Source of the DNA: Hydrogenoanaerobacterium sp032017025
GTDB lineage: Bacteria > Bacillota > Clostridia > Oscillospirales > Ruminococcaceae
DNA length: 64,000 nucleotides
NCBI RefSeq assembly: GCF_032017025.1
Contig: NZ_DALZQO010000006.1
Location: forward strand, 1-64,000
Direction: 5' to 3'
The notes under the pieces were generated by a model, which was not told where the DNA came from, made no database searches, and saw nothing but the letters and a program-made list of their open reading frames with translations. Shown here one piece after another: positions 41,527 through 50,755 of this stretch (position 1 is its first letter; each line of letters opens with the position of its first letter). Position numbers and translations under genes: made by a program.

Positions 41527-42449
41527 GCAAATTCCCTCCAAAGCTTATCGGGGTAAATCCCGTTTTCTCTCATGCGTTTTATAGCTTCTACCACCACAGG
41601 CTTATCCTCACGGTAGGTGACGCCATACCAGCGGTCGGGGGATTGCAGCACCTTTACGGTCGCCTTTCCGCCTTCTACTAAGTGGTCTACCATAGTCGGC
41701 AGAAAATATTCGGCCTTCAGCGGATTTTCTGCAATTGCCTGGTCCAAAAATACGGGAAATTCATCCGCCAATGCATTTAAAATGCTGGGCGAAAAGCCCC
41801 ACAGATTCATTGAAACGGTGCTGCCCTCGGGAATCGTCACCCAATGGGTGCCGTCTTCGGTATATTGTGCGCCGCCCCCGCGTTTTTCAATGTGTGTGCG
41901 CTCATGAATGGTGTCAAGGTAACCGTCTGCTGTTGTAACGCATACACCCCGCGCCACATGTCCGTGGTCGGTGAGTGTATTCTCCAGTATATAGCCCACC
42001 ATTGCATAGCGGTAAAGTGCATCGTCTTCGCTGTGCAGCAAAAAATCGTAAATCAGCTTAAAAGCATCCTTACCATAGTAATCGTCTGCATTAATTACCG
42101 CAAACGGTGCGTCGATGAGCTCCTTGCAGCAGAGGATCGCATGTCCTGTGCCCCAGGGTTTTTCTCTTCCATCGGGTACGGTGTAGCCTGCAGGAAGCGC
42201 ATCCACCTCCTGATAGGCATAGCCGACCTCCATAATTTTTGAAATCCTGTCACCGATAATCTCTTTAAAATCTTCTTCAATCGATTTTTTAATTAGAAAT
42301 ATTACTTTTTTAAAGCCTGCATTCATTGCATCAAAAAGAGAAAAATCAATGATGATCTCTCCGTTTGCCCCGACAGGGTCAATTTGTTTTAGCCCGCCGT
42401 ACCGGCTTCCCATTCCGGCAGCCATAACCACCAATATCGGTTCTTTCAT
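41523..42449 (-). CDS. Sugar nucleotidyltransferase (UTP-hexose-1-P type)
   Basis: A 308-residue nucleotidyltransferase. The nucleotide loop is VVMAAGMGSRYGGLKQ, and FAVINADDYYGKDAF carries the metal-binding aspartates. It would join a sugar 1-phosphate to UTP or dTTP. ATG 42449 with GAGG 9 nt upstream is preferred over the long N-terminal extension. Translation is coupled to the kinase. Which sugar is activated is not visible. Confidence 0.82.
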   Translation of the reverse strand: MKEPILVVMAAGMGSRYGGLKQIDPVGANGEIIIDFSLFDAMNAGFKKVIFLIKKSIEEDFKEIIGDRISKIMEVGYAYQEVDALPAGYTVPDGREKPWGTGHAILCCKELIDAPFAVINADDYYGKDAFKLIYDFLLHSEDDALYRYAMVGYILENTLTDHGHVARGVCVTTADGYLDTIHERTHIEKRGGGAQYTEDGTHWVTIPEGSTVSMNLWGFSPSILNALADEFPVFLDQAIAENPLKAEYFLPTMVDHLVEGGKATVKVLQSPDRWYGVTYREDKPVVVEAIKRMRENGIYPDKLWREFA

Positions 42450-42658
42450 AAACCACAGCCTCATTTCTTGATGTAATTCCAGACTGCTGCATCTAAGGCA
42501 GCCAGTAGGATGGAACGATCGCTGGCATATCATAAAGCAACAGCCTGCTGCTCCATCTACTATTCTATCGAATGTTTTCGTTAAAATAAATGTCCGATTG
42601 CTCAAAATATTTGCACAAAAATGCAGCAAGCATCAAAATTCATCATTCTAAATGTGCA

Positions 42659-42707
42659 AAAAACTCAGCCCGATTCTCTGGCTTACCAGAAGAAGGCTGA
42701 GTTTTTA
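42659..42707 (-). terminator. Terminator of the araC-type gene
   Basis: AAAAACTCAGCC and GGCTGAGTTTTT arms enclose a smaller stem; the minus-strand side ends in a U run. Confidence 0.75.
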
Positions 42708-42718
42708 ATGTTTTTAAA

Positions 42719-43639
42719 TTATTTTTTTAATGAAACCGGTCGCTTCTGCGTGCTTTCTGAACGAATTTTCACCGAAGATGCGTATTCCGAGGGGGTCATT
42801 CCGGTTACCTTTTTAAAGTGGCGTGAAAAATAGTGAATGGATGTATACCCTAATTCATTTGCGATTCCGGTAAAATTACGGGTGCCCTCCCGAATAGCCT
42901 GTTTGGCTGCGGAGATTTTCATCTTTCCAAAATAATCCATTACACCGCCGCCGGTTTTTTCCCGGAATATCTTCTGTAAATAGCTGCGCCCAAACAAATT
43001 ATCACGGCATACATCATCCAGAGTAATACGGTTATGGATATTATCCTCTAGATAATGCTGAATGCGGGCGAAAACATCCTGTCCCTCTTTTTCGCGGATG
43101 GATGAGGTTATCCTGATATTGGTTTGTGGAACATCCCCTTTGCGTATCAGCTGTAAAAGCATTAGTTCTAAACTAAGCTTAATAATCTGTTCCGACCCAA
43201 ATTGTCCGTCTCCGCTTCTTTCTAACGACCGTAAATTGGGGTCATCCAGCGCGGAAGAAAAAGTTTGGTTTGCTTCCTCTACAATTTTAGCCAGCAAATC
43301 ACGCTCTGCATCTCCGGCACGTAAAATTTTATCTTCAAAAAACTGCATAGCAGGTGAGATACACTCAAATGCAACCACAACAAGGTTTGGGGCAATTACA
43401 CCGTTTGCCCATAGGTTGTGAAATTCCATCGGTTTGTGGAAAATAACATCACCCTTTTTCAGCAAATAACAGGTTTCACCTGCGGTCACTTCAACCTCAC
43501 CTTTGTCTACATACAGGAACTCCCAGAAATTATGCACCTCACCGGGGAAGAAGAAATCGCTGGTATATTCAAAATAATGCACCGTCACCAAATGGTCGAT
43601 TATAATTTCTTGATTTAGAAATGTACTTATGTAGCCCAT
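42719..43639 (-). CDS. AraC family transcriptional regulator
   Basis: A 306-residue regulator. The N-terminal cupin (about 20-110, with FFFPGEVHNFWEFLYVDKGE, core HNFWEFLYVDKG) should bind a sugar. The C-terminal 100 residues hold two helix-turn-helix motifs: ITLDDVCRDNLFGRSYLQKIF and GIANELGYTSIHYFSRHFKK, ending in TPSEYA. AAGGTGGTG precedes the start. It is divergent from the sugar ABC transporter, across a 327-nt region, and probably activates it. Confidence 0.88.
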   Translation of the reverse strand: MGYISTFLNQEIIIDHLVTVHYFEYTSDFFFPGEVHNFWEFLYVDKGEVEVTAGETCYLLKKGDVIFHKPMEFHNLWANGVIAPNLVVVAFECISPAMQFFEDKILRAGDAERDLLAKIVEEANQTFSSALDDPNLRSLERSGDGQFGSEQIIKLSLELMLLQLIRKGDVPQTNIRITSSIREKEGQDVFARIQHYLEDNIHNRITLDDVCRDNLFGRSYLQKIFREKTGGGVMDYFGKMKISAAKQAIREGTRNFTGIANELGYTSIHYFSRHFKKVTGMTPSEYASSVKIRSESTQKRPVSLKK

Positions 43640-43966
43640 TTTGACACCACCTTATGTGATTTTGTACAATCTTCCAAAGATGTTTATGGAAAAAGTACAA
43701 GAAATTTACTTTAATACTATTATTTTATACCAAAAGAAAAGAAAATGCAATTATTCTACATAATTAATTCTCATATCTTGAGGTAAATTGTGCAAAATTA
43801 ATACAAATAATGGTAAATCAATTTGTAAGAACAAACGCTAGAATAAGGGGGTAGAGTAACAAACAACGAAACAGGAAAAAACTATACTTTTTCAAAAGTG
43901 AAAATTTGTACTTTAAGGCGGATGCCTTAACATAATGAAGAATCAAATAGTAGGAGGATTTACGAG
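43640..43966. other. Regulatory region between araC-type gene and ABC transporter
   Basis: This AT-rich 327-nt region has no ORF I can support. It should contain the transporter promoter and AraC sites, but I found no convincing paired -35/-10 or repeated operator by eye. Confidence 0.4.
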
Positions 43967-45253
43967 ATGAAAAAGAGATTGTTGTCACTTATGTGTCTGG
44001 TACTGGTAGCAGCCTTGCTGTTTACGGGCTGCGCGGGTAAATCTGCTCCATCCGGCGGAGGTTCTGCTGCACCTTCTGGCGGTGAAAAAGTAAAGCTTGT
44101 TTATTGGACGATGTGGAACGAAACCGAGCCTCAAGGCCAGACCATTGCCGAGGCCGTTAAGGCCTACACCGCAAAAACCGGTGTTGAGGTTGAAGTCAAC
44201 TGGAACGGCCGCGACATTCGTAAGACACTGCAGCCCGCATTGGACGGCGGCACAGTCATCGATATTTTTGACGAAGATGTCGAACGCGTCAATGTTACCT
44301 GGGGCAACTACCTACTGGACATTGAAGAAATGGCTGCAAAATCGTATGACAGCACCGGTGGCAAGCCTTATACCGACGTTGTTAGCAAAACCCTCGTCGA
44401 TCTTGCCCGTTCGCTTGGTCCTAACGGAAAACTCTCTACTATCCCTTACCAGCCCTCTACATTTGTAGTTATGTACAATAAAGATATCTTTGCTGAGGCA
44501 GGCATTACTGCTCTTCCGAAAACATGGGATGAGTTCCTCGCAGCCTGTGAAAAGATTAAAGCAGTCGGTAAAACCGCTATCACTGTTGATGATGCTTACA
44601 TGGCCGGCTTGGTGGGCTACCATCTGGATCGCCTGATCGGTATGGATGCAACGATGCAGATTGTTGAGAAGAACGATTTTAACAATCCCGCTGTTTTGGA
44701 ATTTGGTAAGCAGTGGCAGGAAATGGCGCAAAAAGGTTATATCTCTAAAAATGCCGCTGCCAATATCTATCCTGCCGGCCAGCAGGAGATTGCAAACGGT
44801 TCTGTTGCAATGTACCTAAACGGCACATGGCTCCCGAACGAAATTAAAGATTCTGCTCCTGCAGATTTTAAATGGGGTTCCTTCGCATATCCTGCAGTTG
44901 CCGCAGCGGGCGACGGCCCTGAGGCAAATAACTTTGGTGCACAATGCCTTGGTATCAACAAAAACACCAAACACCCACAAGAGGCTTTTGACCTAATCGT
45001 ATGGCTCACCACCGGCGAGTGGGACAGCAAGCTTGCTGCAAACTCCCTCGGCGTGCCGATGGGCAACGATTCTACCTGGCCTACACAGCTTGCTGATGCA
45101 AAAGCAGTTTTGGACAACACTACAAAACGTTTGCCATGGGCAGTTGGCATGGAGAATAACCCCGACATTAACGCTAAAATTAAAACCAACTTTGCATTGC
45201 TTGTCAGTGGTAAGCTGGACGCACAGGGCTTTGCAGATGCTATGAAAAAATAA
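43967..45253 (+). CDS. Sugar ABC transporter substrate-binding lipoprotein
   Basis: A 428-residue CUT1-family extracellular solute-binding protein. The signal peptide ends in a lipobox LFTGC, with the acylated cysteine at residue 22 and a Gly/Ser/Pro-rich linker after it. The mature protein starts KLVYWTMWNETEPQGQ and follows the type 1 sugar-binding layout. GTACAGGAGG-like AGGAGGATT precedes the start. It begins the transporter operon, with a 100-nt spacer before the permeases. Substrate probably a carbohydrate; identity unknown. Confidence 0.9.
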   Translation: MKKRLLSLMCLVLVAALLFTGCAGKSAPSGGGSAAPSGGEKVKLVYWTMWNETEPQGQTIAEAVKAYTAKTGVEVEVNWNGRDIRKTLQPALDGGTVIDIFDEDVERVNVTWGNYLLDIEEMAAKSYDSTGGKPYTDVVSKTLVDLARSLGPNGKLSTIPYQPSTFVVMYNKDIFAEAGITALPKTWDEFLAACEKIKAVGKTAITVDDAYMAGLVGYHLDRLIGMDATMQIVEKNDFNNPAVLEFGKQWQEMAQKGYISKNAAANIYPAGQQEIANGSVAMYLNGTWLPNEIKDSAPADFKWGSFAYPAVAAAGDGPEANNFGAQCLGINKNTKHPQEAFDLIVWLTTGEWDSKLAANSLGVPMGNDSTWPTQLADAKAVLDNTTKRLPWAVGMENNPDINAKIKTNFALLVSGKLDAQGFADAMKK

Positions 45254-45353
45254 CGTTTACTTCTAAACCTTAGTAGATAGCATAAAGCGGCGGCATCGTG
45301 TTTTACGCTGCCGTCGTTTTCCAATAAGTAAGTAAGGAACTAGGGGGATTCTT

Positions 45354-46262
45354 ATGAAAAAGAACAAGACAATGATCATTGCTTTTCTCACCCCGGCGGT
45401 GCTTACCTATACTCTGGTATTTCTATATCCTACCATTCGCACAATTGTCATGAGCTTTTTCAGGGTAGAAGGTGTAACAGATTCTATTGCAACATGGAGT
45501 TTTAACGGGTTGGGCAACTTTAAGACACTAATTGATACCCCGCTGTTTTTGAATTCAATGGGTAATATCGCCAGAATATGGCTTGTAGGCGGAATCTCTG
45601 TCATGCTCCTTGCGTTGCTTTTTGCAGTCATCCTCACTAGTGGTATCCGTGGCAAAAGCTTTTTCCGTTCGGCAATTTATCTGCCCAATGTTGTTTCTGC
45701 GGTTGCAATGGGAACGATGTGGATTAACTATGTATATAACCCTGATTTTGGTCTTTTCCACGAAATATTTTCTTCTCTGGGTATGAAAAAAATGTCTGAA
45801 ATTCTGTGGACAGGGCCGGAAATGCTATTTTGGAGTATGCTGATTGCATATTGCTTCGGCATGGTAGGGTATCATATGCTCATATTTATGAGCGGCATTG
45901 AGAGAATTCCGGTAGATTTTTACGAAGCAGCTACCATTGAGGGGGCAAATGTATTTAAACGCTTCCTTAAAATTACACTGCCTCTGCTCAAGGGCGTCAT
46001 CCGAACCAATATCGTATTATGGACGGTAAGCACGGTTACATTCTTTGTATGGAGCCAATTGTTCTCACCGGTTAATCTGAGTGCAAGCACCGTTACGCCA
46101 ATGTCTTACATGTATGAGCTGGTATTCGGCGCTAGCTCTGCGGCAATTACCAAGCGCGATTCCGGTGCAGGTGCTGCCATCGGCGTAATCATGGTTTTGA
46201 TTGTAGTTGCAGTGTTTTTTGCAACCCAGCGTATCATTAAAAACGATGATGTTGAGCTTTAA
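45354..46262 (+). CDS. Sugar ABC transporter permease 1 (MalF type)
   Basis: A 302-residue permease with six membrane segments. The coupling (EAA) loop reads YEAATIEGANVFKRFLKITLP. It starts KKNKTMIIAFLTPAVLTYTL, typical of MalF-like CUT1 permeases. AGGGGG precedes the start. It pairs with the permease 18 nt downstream. Confidence 0.9.
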   Translation: MKKNKTMIIAFLTPAVLTYTLVFLYPTIRTIVMSFFRVEGVTDSIATWSFNGLGNFKTLIDTPLFLNSMGNIARIWLVGGISVMLLALLFAVILTSGIRGKSFFRSAIYLPNVVSAVAMGTMWINYVYNPDFGLFHEIFSSLGMKKMSEILWTGPEMLFWSMLIAYCFGMVGYHMLIFMSGIERIPVDFYEAATIEGANVFKRFLKITLPLLKGVIRTNIVLWTVSTVTFFVWSQLFSPVNLSASTVTPMSYMYELVFGASSAAITKRDSGAGAAIGVIMVLIVVAVFFATQRIIKNDDVEL

Positions 46263-46280
46263 GAGGGGAGGGTGAAATAA

Positions 46281-47153
46281 ATGGCTAAAAAATCAAAGAA
46301 AATCAAGCAACCTGTTAACTGGAAGAAGGAGCTGCAGCTTGCACCGGGATATCTGATTGTTTCGCTGTGGGTATTATTTACCTTTGTGCTCATCGGTTGG
46401 ATCATTCTTGCCTCCTTCTCGACAACGCGTGAAATTTTTGATGGTAACTTATTCAAGTTTGCGACGGGCTTTCATCCTGAAAACTACATAAAAGCGTGGA
46501 AAACACATAAGGTTTCCAATTATTTTATGAATTCGCTGCTTTATACTTTAGTATCCTGCACCCTCGTGGTTATTATTGCAGCACCTGCAGCGTATGTGCT
46601 CAGCCGTTTTCGGTTCAAGGGAAACGGTCTGCTGCAAAACATGTTTGCAACTGCATTGGGTATCCCATCTATTATGATTATTATGCCGTTGTTTGCAATG
46701 GTAACTGCCATGCAGCTTACCAACTCCAGGATACTGTTAATTTTCCTGTATGTCTCAATTAATGTACCGTTTACCATATTCTTTTTAACTACGTTTTTTC
46801 GTAATTTATCCGTATCGTTTGAGGAGGCAGCGGCAATCGACGGCTGCAGCCCAATAAAAACATTCTGGAAGATTATGCTGCCCCTTGCCCAGCCCGGTAT
46901 CGTCACCGTTACCATCTTCAACTTTATTACGATCTGGAATGAGTACTTTATCTCACTTATCTTTGCAAACTCTCCGCAGACGCGCCCCGTTGCGGTCGGC
47001 CTGTATTCTATGATTCAGTCGATGCGCTACACCGGCGACTGGGGCGGTATGTTTGCTGCTGTTGTTATTGTGTTCCTACCCACCTTTATCCTGTATATTT
47101 TCCTATCAGAAAAAATCATTGCAGGCGTCACCGGTGGTGCAATTAAGGGCTAA
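46281..47153 (+). CDS. Sugar ABC transporter permease 2 (MalG type)
   Basis: A 290-residue permease with six membrane segments. The EAA loop is FEEAAAIDGCSPIKTFWKIMLP. A long basic N-terminus precedes the first segment. GGGGAGGG precedes the start. No ATPase gene is in the operon, as in many CUT1 systems that share an MsmX-type ATPase encoded elsewhere. Confidence 0.9.
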   Translation: MAKKSKKIKQPVNWKKELQLAPGYLIVSLWVLFTFVLIGWIILASFSTTREIFDGNLFKFATGFHPENYIKAWKTHKVSNYFMNSLLYTLVSCTLVVIIAAPAAYVLSRFRFKGNGLLQNMFATALGIPSIMIIMPLFAMVTAMQLTNSRILLIFLYVSINVPFTIFFLTTFFRNLSVSFEEAAAIDGCSPIKTFWKIMLPLAQPGIVTVTIFNFITIWNEYFISLIFANSPQTRPVAVGLYSMIQSMRYTGDWGGMFAAVVIVFLPTFILYIFLSEKIIAGVTGGAIKG

Positions 47154-47205
47154 ACCTTGTGTAAATAGTAAGATTATATCCTATCAGTCGCGGGTGAATA
47201 CCCGT

Positions 47206-47242
47206 AAAAGGAGCTCCCACCTTGCCGGCGCGGGCTCCTTTT
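47206..47242 (+). terminator. Hairpin between permease and DUF5107 gene
   Basis: AAAAGGAGC pairs with GCTCCTTTT around a 19-nt loop, with a short T run. It may be a partial terminator lowering expression of the downstream gene. Confidence 0.5.
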
Positions 47243-47273
47243 CTATAACATATAAAGGATGGAGGAATCAGCC

Positions 47274-49316
47274 TTGAAGATTTATCGTACTACTCTGCGC
47301 ACACCAGCGGCAAGCCTTAGCGGGCAAAACCCGCTGCCATGTTTTCGCGACAGAAACCACAATAAGCAACTGATCAATGATGGCCTGCTGGAAGAGGAGC
47401 TTACCGGCTTTGGCTACGAAACTGCATTTCGCGTGTTGCCATATACCATGCAGGATCAATACAATAGAACCCTGCAGGAGACCGATTTAAACGCCATTGT
47501 GATGGAGAATAGCCGACTGAAAGCAATCTTTCTTCCGGATGTTGGTGGACGCTTATGGTCGCTTTACGATAAACAGGAGAAACGGGAGCTTCTGTTTCGC
47601 AACCCTGTTCTTCGTTTTGCAAACTTGGCGATTCGAAATGCATGGTTCTCAGGCGGAATTGAATGGAATTTAGGGCAGCATGGGCATACCTGCCTAACCT
47701 GCGAGCCTGTGTTTTTTGCCCGCTGCACCGACAATGAAGGCAATGAGTTCCTACGCATGTATGAGTACGAGCGCCAAAAATGCCTCTTTTTGCAAATCGA
47801 CTTTCACCTGCCCGAAGATGTAGGTTATCTTGCAGCACATGTCAGCATACAAAACAGCAAGGATGAACCGGTACCTCTTTACTGGTGGACTAACATTGCC
47901 GTTAAAGAAAACCGCAATGTGCGTGTTTTTTCAGGCAGCAAAGAGGTCATCTACATCAAGCCCGAAACACAAAAGTCGCAGAATTCTATTCATGGCTTTG
48001 GTCATGGCGAAATGCCATATCTTGCTACCCTAAACGGGCTGGATGCAAGCTATCCTAACAATCTGCCCTATTCCAACGAATATTTCTTTCAAAACCCTGC
48101 ACAGCTCGATTGCACATGGGAGGCAGCTGCCTATGATGACGGCACCGCATTTTGGGAGCGCTCTACCGAGCGTCTGAGCTACCGCAAAATGTTCTGTTGG
48201 GGCAATCACCGTGGCGGCAATCATTGGAAGCACTTCCTTTCCGATGATGTAGGCGGCGATTATCTAGAAATACAGGCAGGGTTGGCGCCCACACAGGTGC
48301 ATGGGGAAGACCTCGGTGCAGGCGAGCGATGCAGCTTTACACAAGTATTTGGCGGTTTTCAGGTCGATACAGAACAGGCGAATGCCGAGTGGGAACAGTC
48401 TTGCAAATACCTCTATGGCTGTGTGGAGCAAGCGCTTTCTGCCAATCAGCTGACTGCCCTGAATCAAAAATACGATGCGCTCTATTCTAAAAAGCCTAAT
48501 GAAATTCTGCATCACGGCAGTGGCTGGGGTGCGCTGGAGGCAAAACGTGAGCCTTCTATCATTCCTCAGGGAATGCTTTTCCCCGAAAGTACCTTAGATG
48601 CACAGCAGCAGCCGTGGCTGTCGCTGCTGGAACAGGGTGCTCTGCCACCACTCGCAGCAGATGAGCTGCCCGCTTCATGGCTTACCGACACGCGCTGGCT
48701 ACCATTGCTTGAGGCTTCGCTGCAAAACGATGAAAATCATACTGCAGCCGCATACCTCCACCTCGGCGTAATGCTCTACGAAAACGATCAGTCGCAGCAG
48801 GGGATAGACGCACTTCTGCGCTCTGCCGAGCTGCACCCAACCGCTATTGTTTATCGCTGCCTTGCTCAGGCAATGGTGCAGCAAAAAGAGTCTGGTCAAG
48901 CGTGCTTATGTATCGATAAAGCGGTTAAGCTTGGCGGTGTTGCACAGCATCACGCATTTGCCGAAGAATATATAGCTATTCACAACTCTGCAGGCAAGTA
49001 CGAACAGGCTTGGGAATTTTACAACTCCTTGCCTGATGTGATGAAGCGGGGGGAGCGTATACGCCTGAGCGCAGCAGAAACAGCCTTTGAACTGCATGAG
49101 TGGGCTTTCTTAGAAGAACAGTTTACCTATACCTTTGCTACTGTACGCGAGGGCGAAAGTGCCCTTATTGACCTTTGGTTTCAGCGGCAGTCATTGTTGT
49201 TGGCTGAGAAGCGCGGTATTGCTGATTACCATGCCTTGATTGAAGAGGTAAAAGCGACCATTGAGCCACCGTACAACCTCGATTTCCGTATGACTCCACC
49301 CAAACAGATCAAATAA
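47274..49316 (+). CDS. DUF5107 and TPR-repeat protein
   Basis: A 680-residue soluble protein. The N-terminal half (about 60-370) is the DUF5107 domain, a galactose-mutarotase-like beta sandwich with ENSRLKAIFLPDVGGRLWSL and GGIEWNLGQHGHTCLTCEP. The C-terminal third is helical with tetratricopeptide-type repeats (AAYLHLGVMLYENDQSQQG, TAIVYRCLAQAMVQQKESGQ). It starts with TTG 47274, which has GGAGG 8 nt upstream; ATG 47259 overlaps that site. No signal peptide, so it is cytosolic. The family often occurs with sugar transporters; an enzyme role on the imported glycan is plausible but unproven. Confidence 0.82.
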   Translation: MKIYRTTLRTPAASLSGQNPLPCFRDRNHNKQLINDGLLEEELTGFGYETAFRVLPYTMQDQYNRTLQETDLNAIVMENSRLKAIFLPDVGGRLWSLYDKQEKRELLFRNPVLRFANLAIRNAWFSGGIEWNLGQHGHTCLTCEPVFFARCTDNEGNEFLRMYEYERQKCLFLQIDFHLPEDVGYLAAHVSIQNSKDEPVPLYWWTNIAVKENRNVRVFSGSKEVIYIKPETQKSQNSIHGFGHGEMPYLATLNGLDASYPNNLPYSNEYFFQNPAQLDCTWEAAAYDDGTAFWERSTERLSYRKMFCWGNHRGGNHWKHFLSDDVGGDYLEIQAGLAPTQVHGEDLGAGERCSFTQVFGGFQVDTEQANAEWEQSCKYLYGCVEQALSANQLTALNQKYDALYSKKPNEILHHGSGWGALEAKREPSIIPQGMLFPESTLDAQQQPWLSLLEQGALPPLAADELPASWLTDTRWLPLLEASLQNDENHTAAAYLHLGVMLYENDQSQQGIDALLRSAELHPTAIVYRCLAQAMVQQKESGQACLCIDKAVKLGGVAQHHAFAEEYIAIHNSAGKYEQAWEFYNSLPDVMKRGERIRLSAAETAFELHEWAFLEEQFTYTFATVREGESALIDLWFQRQSLLLAEKRGIADYHALIEEVKATIEPPYNLDFRMTPPKQIK

Positions 49317-49320
49317 TACA

Positions 49321-49354
49321 AAACAGGCTGCCATATGAAATGGCAGCCTGTTTT
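49321..49354. terminator. Bidirectional terminator
   Basis: AAACAGGCTGCCA and TGGCAGCCTGTTT with a 7-nt loop, between convergent genes. Confidence 0.88.
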
Positions 49355-49365
49355 ATTGCCTGCAT

Positions 49366-49821
49366 CTAAAGCAATGAAAACAATCCGTATGAGAGTATAC
49401 CCATAATAATACCGCTTGCGGCAACTCCGGCCGCAATGGCAACAATCGAAGGCCAAAATTTCAGCCGCAATGTTGCGGCAATCAGTGAACCTGTCCATGC
49501 GCCGGTGCCCGGCAGGGGAACAGCGACAAAGCAAAACAGGCCAAACAGCTCAACGTTACCAATCTTTTTAGATTTCTCCTCAGCCTTGTCCAGTATTCTT
49601 TGAAAAAACGGCCCTATTTTTCGAAATTGAGTCAGCCATTTTAGAACCTTGGTAGCAAATAAAATAATAATGGGTACCGGCAGCACATTGCCAATCAAAC
49701 AAATGGCATAGTTTGTCCAAAATGGTATTCCATAGCCCGCACCAATAGGAATTGCCCCACGCAATTCAACAATAGGCAGCATAGAGACAAGCAGTACAAG
49801 CAAATATTTATTCAGTTTCAA
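49366..49821 (-). CDS. Small multidrug export (COG2426) membrane protein
   Basis: A 151-residue protein with about four membrane segments of the Sm_multidrug_ex family: MLPIVELRGAIPIGAGYGIP, FAVPLPGTGAWTG-like FVAVPLPGTGAWTGSL, and a small-residue-rich final segment. The function is not established beyond a proposed exporter role. It starts with TTG 49821; AAGGAG lies 13 nt upstream, rather far. A structured leader precedes it. Confidence 0.8.
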   Translation of the reverse strand: MKLNKYLLVLLVSMLPIVELRGAIPIGAGYGIPFWTNYAICLIGNVLPVPIIILFATKVLKWLTQFRKIGPFFQRILDKAEEKSKKIGNVELFGLFCFVAVPLPGTGAWTGSLIAATLRLKFWPSIVAIAAGVAASGIIMGILSYGLFSLL

Positions 49822-49849
49822 TGAATCAGAACAACTCCTTAAGGTTTGT

Positions 49850-49942
49850 GGTATAATTGCCGTTCTTCGGTAGTTGCCGCGTAAGAGAAGAGCCGAAGAG
49901 GATTAGAACGAGGATAATAAGCGCTTTTATGTTTATTATACC
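49850..49942 (-). promoter_or_regulatory. Structured leader of the small exporter gene
   Basis: An outer 8-bp stem, GGTATAAT at 49850-49857 with ATTATACC at 49935-49942, encloses an inner CTTCGG/CCGAAG stem (about 49866-49896). It lies 28-120 nt before the start and matches no riboswitch class I can name. Each arm also reads as a -10 box, so it may instead be divergent promoter DNA. Confidence 0.35.
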
Positions 49943-50001
49943 TTACTTGCCAGTATGATACAACGTTAAAGCTGTAAACTTATTATAAAGAAGTTGGAAA
50001 T

Positions 50002-50041
50002 ATAAGAAAAGCCGTCGAAATGTGTGTAACATTCCGGCGGC
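50002..50041 (-). terminator. Terminator of thiT
   Basis: On the minus strand GCCGCCGGAATGT and ACATTTCGACGGC form a stem with one mismatch, followed by TTTTCTTA. Confidence 0.75.
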
Positions 50042-50074
50042 TAATGTGCCTCTATTCAATAAACAAAAATAGTA

Positions 50075-50647
50075 TTATGCATGTCGGTTTTTAAGTGCAC
50101 GCATTGCAACAAATTTCCATAAAAGAACCACTATGACAACTGTAATAATGATCTCAGGAACCATATAGCTGCCGTTATAACCAATCGAGTAAAGCCATAC
50201 GGGCTGATCCTCAGGTGCATACACGCCCCAAATAAGAATTCCGGAAACGATATGGCAGATATAGCGCAGCAGTGTAACAGCAAACGTTCCTACACCCGCA
50301 CCCACAAGCTGGTTCTGGAAGGGCTTTGCAAAAACCGGTGCAAGTCCCAGAACGGTGTAAGCAATTACATAATCGAGTAAAATCACCAATAGGAACCAAA
50401 AGAAAGTTTCTGTCGGCGGGGCTGAAATGCCGCCCAGAAGCATCTGAACAAGGCTGCCCACAAACGCGGTAAGCAGGCCCCATTTTACGCCGTGGCGCAG
50501 CGCAATGAACACGATAGGTGCCATACTTGCAAGGGTAATAGAGCCACCGTTGGCTAGCTTTACGAATGGAATGAGCTGCAATACAGCAGACAAAGCCACC
50601 ATAATGGCGCATTCTGTCATAATGCGGGTTTTACTGGTTTGAGTCAT
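50075..50647 (-). CDS. thiT: Energy-coupled thiamine transporter ThiT
   Basis: A 190-residue, six-segment S-component of an ECF transporter for thiamine. It has the aromatic substrate-binding layout of the ThiT/YuaJ family, with FFWFLLVILLDYVIAYTVLG and a conserved C-terminal YNGSYMVPEIIIT. The start at 50647 has GGAGG 11 nt upstream. A TPP riboswitch and terminator precede it, confirming thiamine as the ligand. The shared ECF energy module is elsewhere. Confidence 0.92.
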   Translation of the reverse strand: MTQTSKTRIMTECAIMVALSAVLQLIPFVKLANGGSITLASMAPIVFIALRHGVKWGLLTAFVGSLVQMLLGGISAPPTETFFWFLLVILLDYVIAYTVLGLAPVFAKPFQNQLVGAGVGTFAVTLLRYICHIVSGILIWGVYAPEDQPVWLYSIGYNGSYMVPEIIITVVIVVLLWKFVAMRALKNRHA

Positions 50648-50699
50648 TGTTTTTACGTCCTCCTGTGTCAAATAACACGTTAAATTTAAAAGAACACAG

Positions 50700-50734
50700 A
50701 AAAAAACACCACTTAGCATAATGCCAAATGGTGT
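50700..50734 (-). terminator. Terminator of the TPP riboswitch
   Basis: On the minus strand ACACCATTTGGC and GCTAAGTGGTGT (with G-U pairs) form a 12-bp stem followed by six Us, between the aptamer and thiT. Confidence 0.85.
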
Positions 50735-50755
50735 CTAGCAATTAAATATTAATTA

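Noticed and set aside
42450..42629. 60-residue N-terminal extension of the nucleotidyltransferase
   Set aside because: The extension is cysteine-rich and unrelated to the family, while ATG 42449 begins the canonical nucleotide-binding fold.
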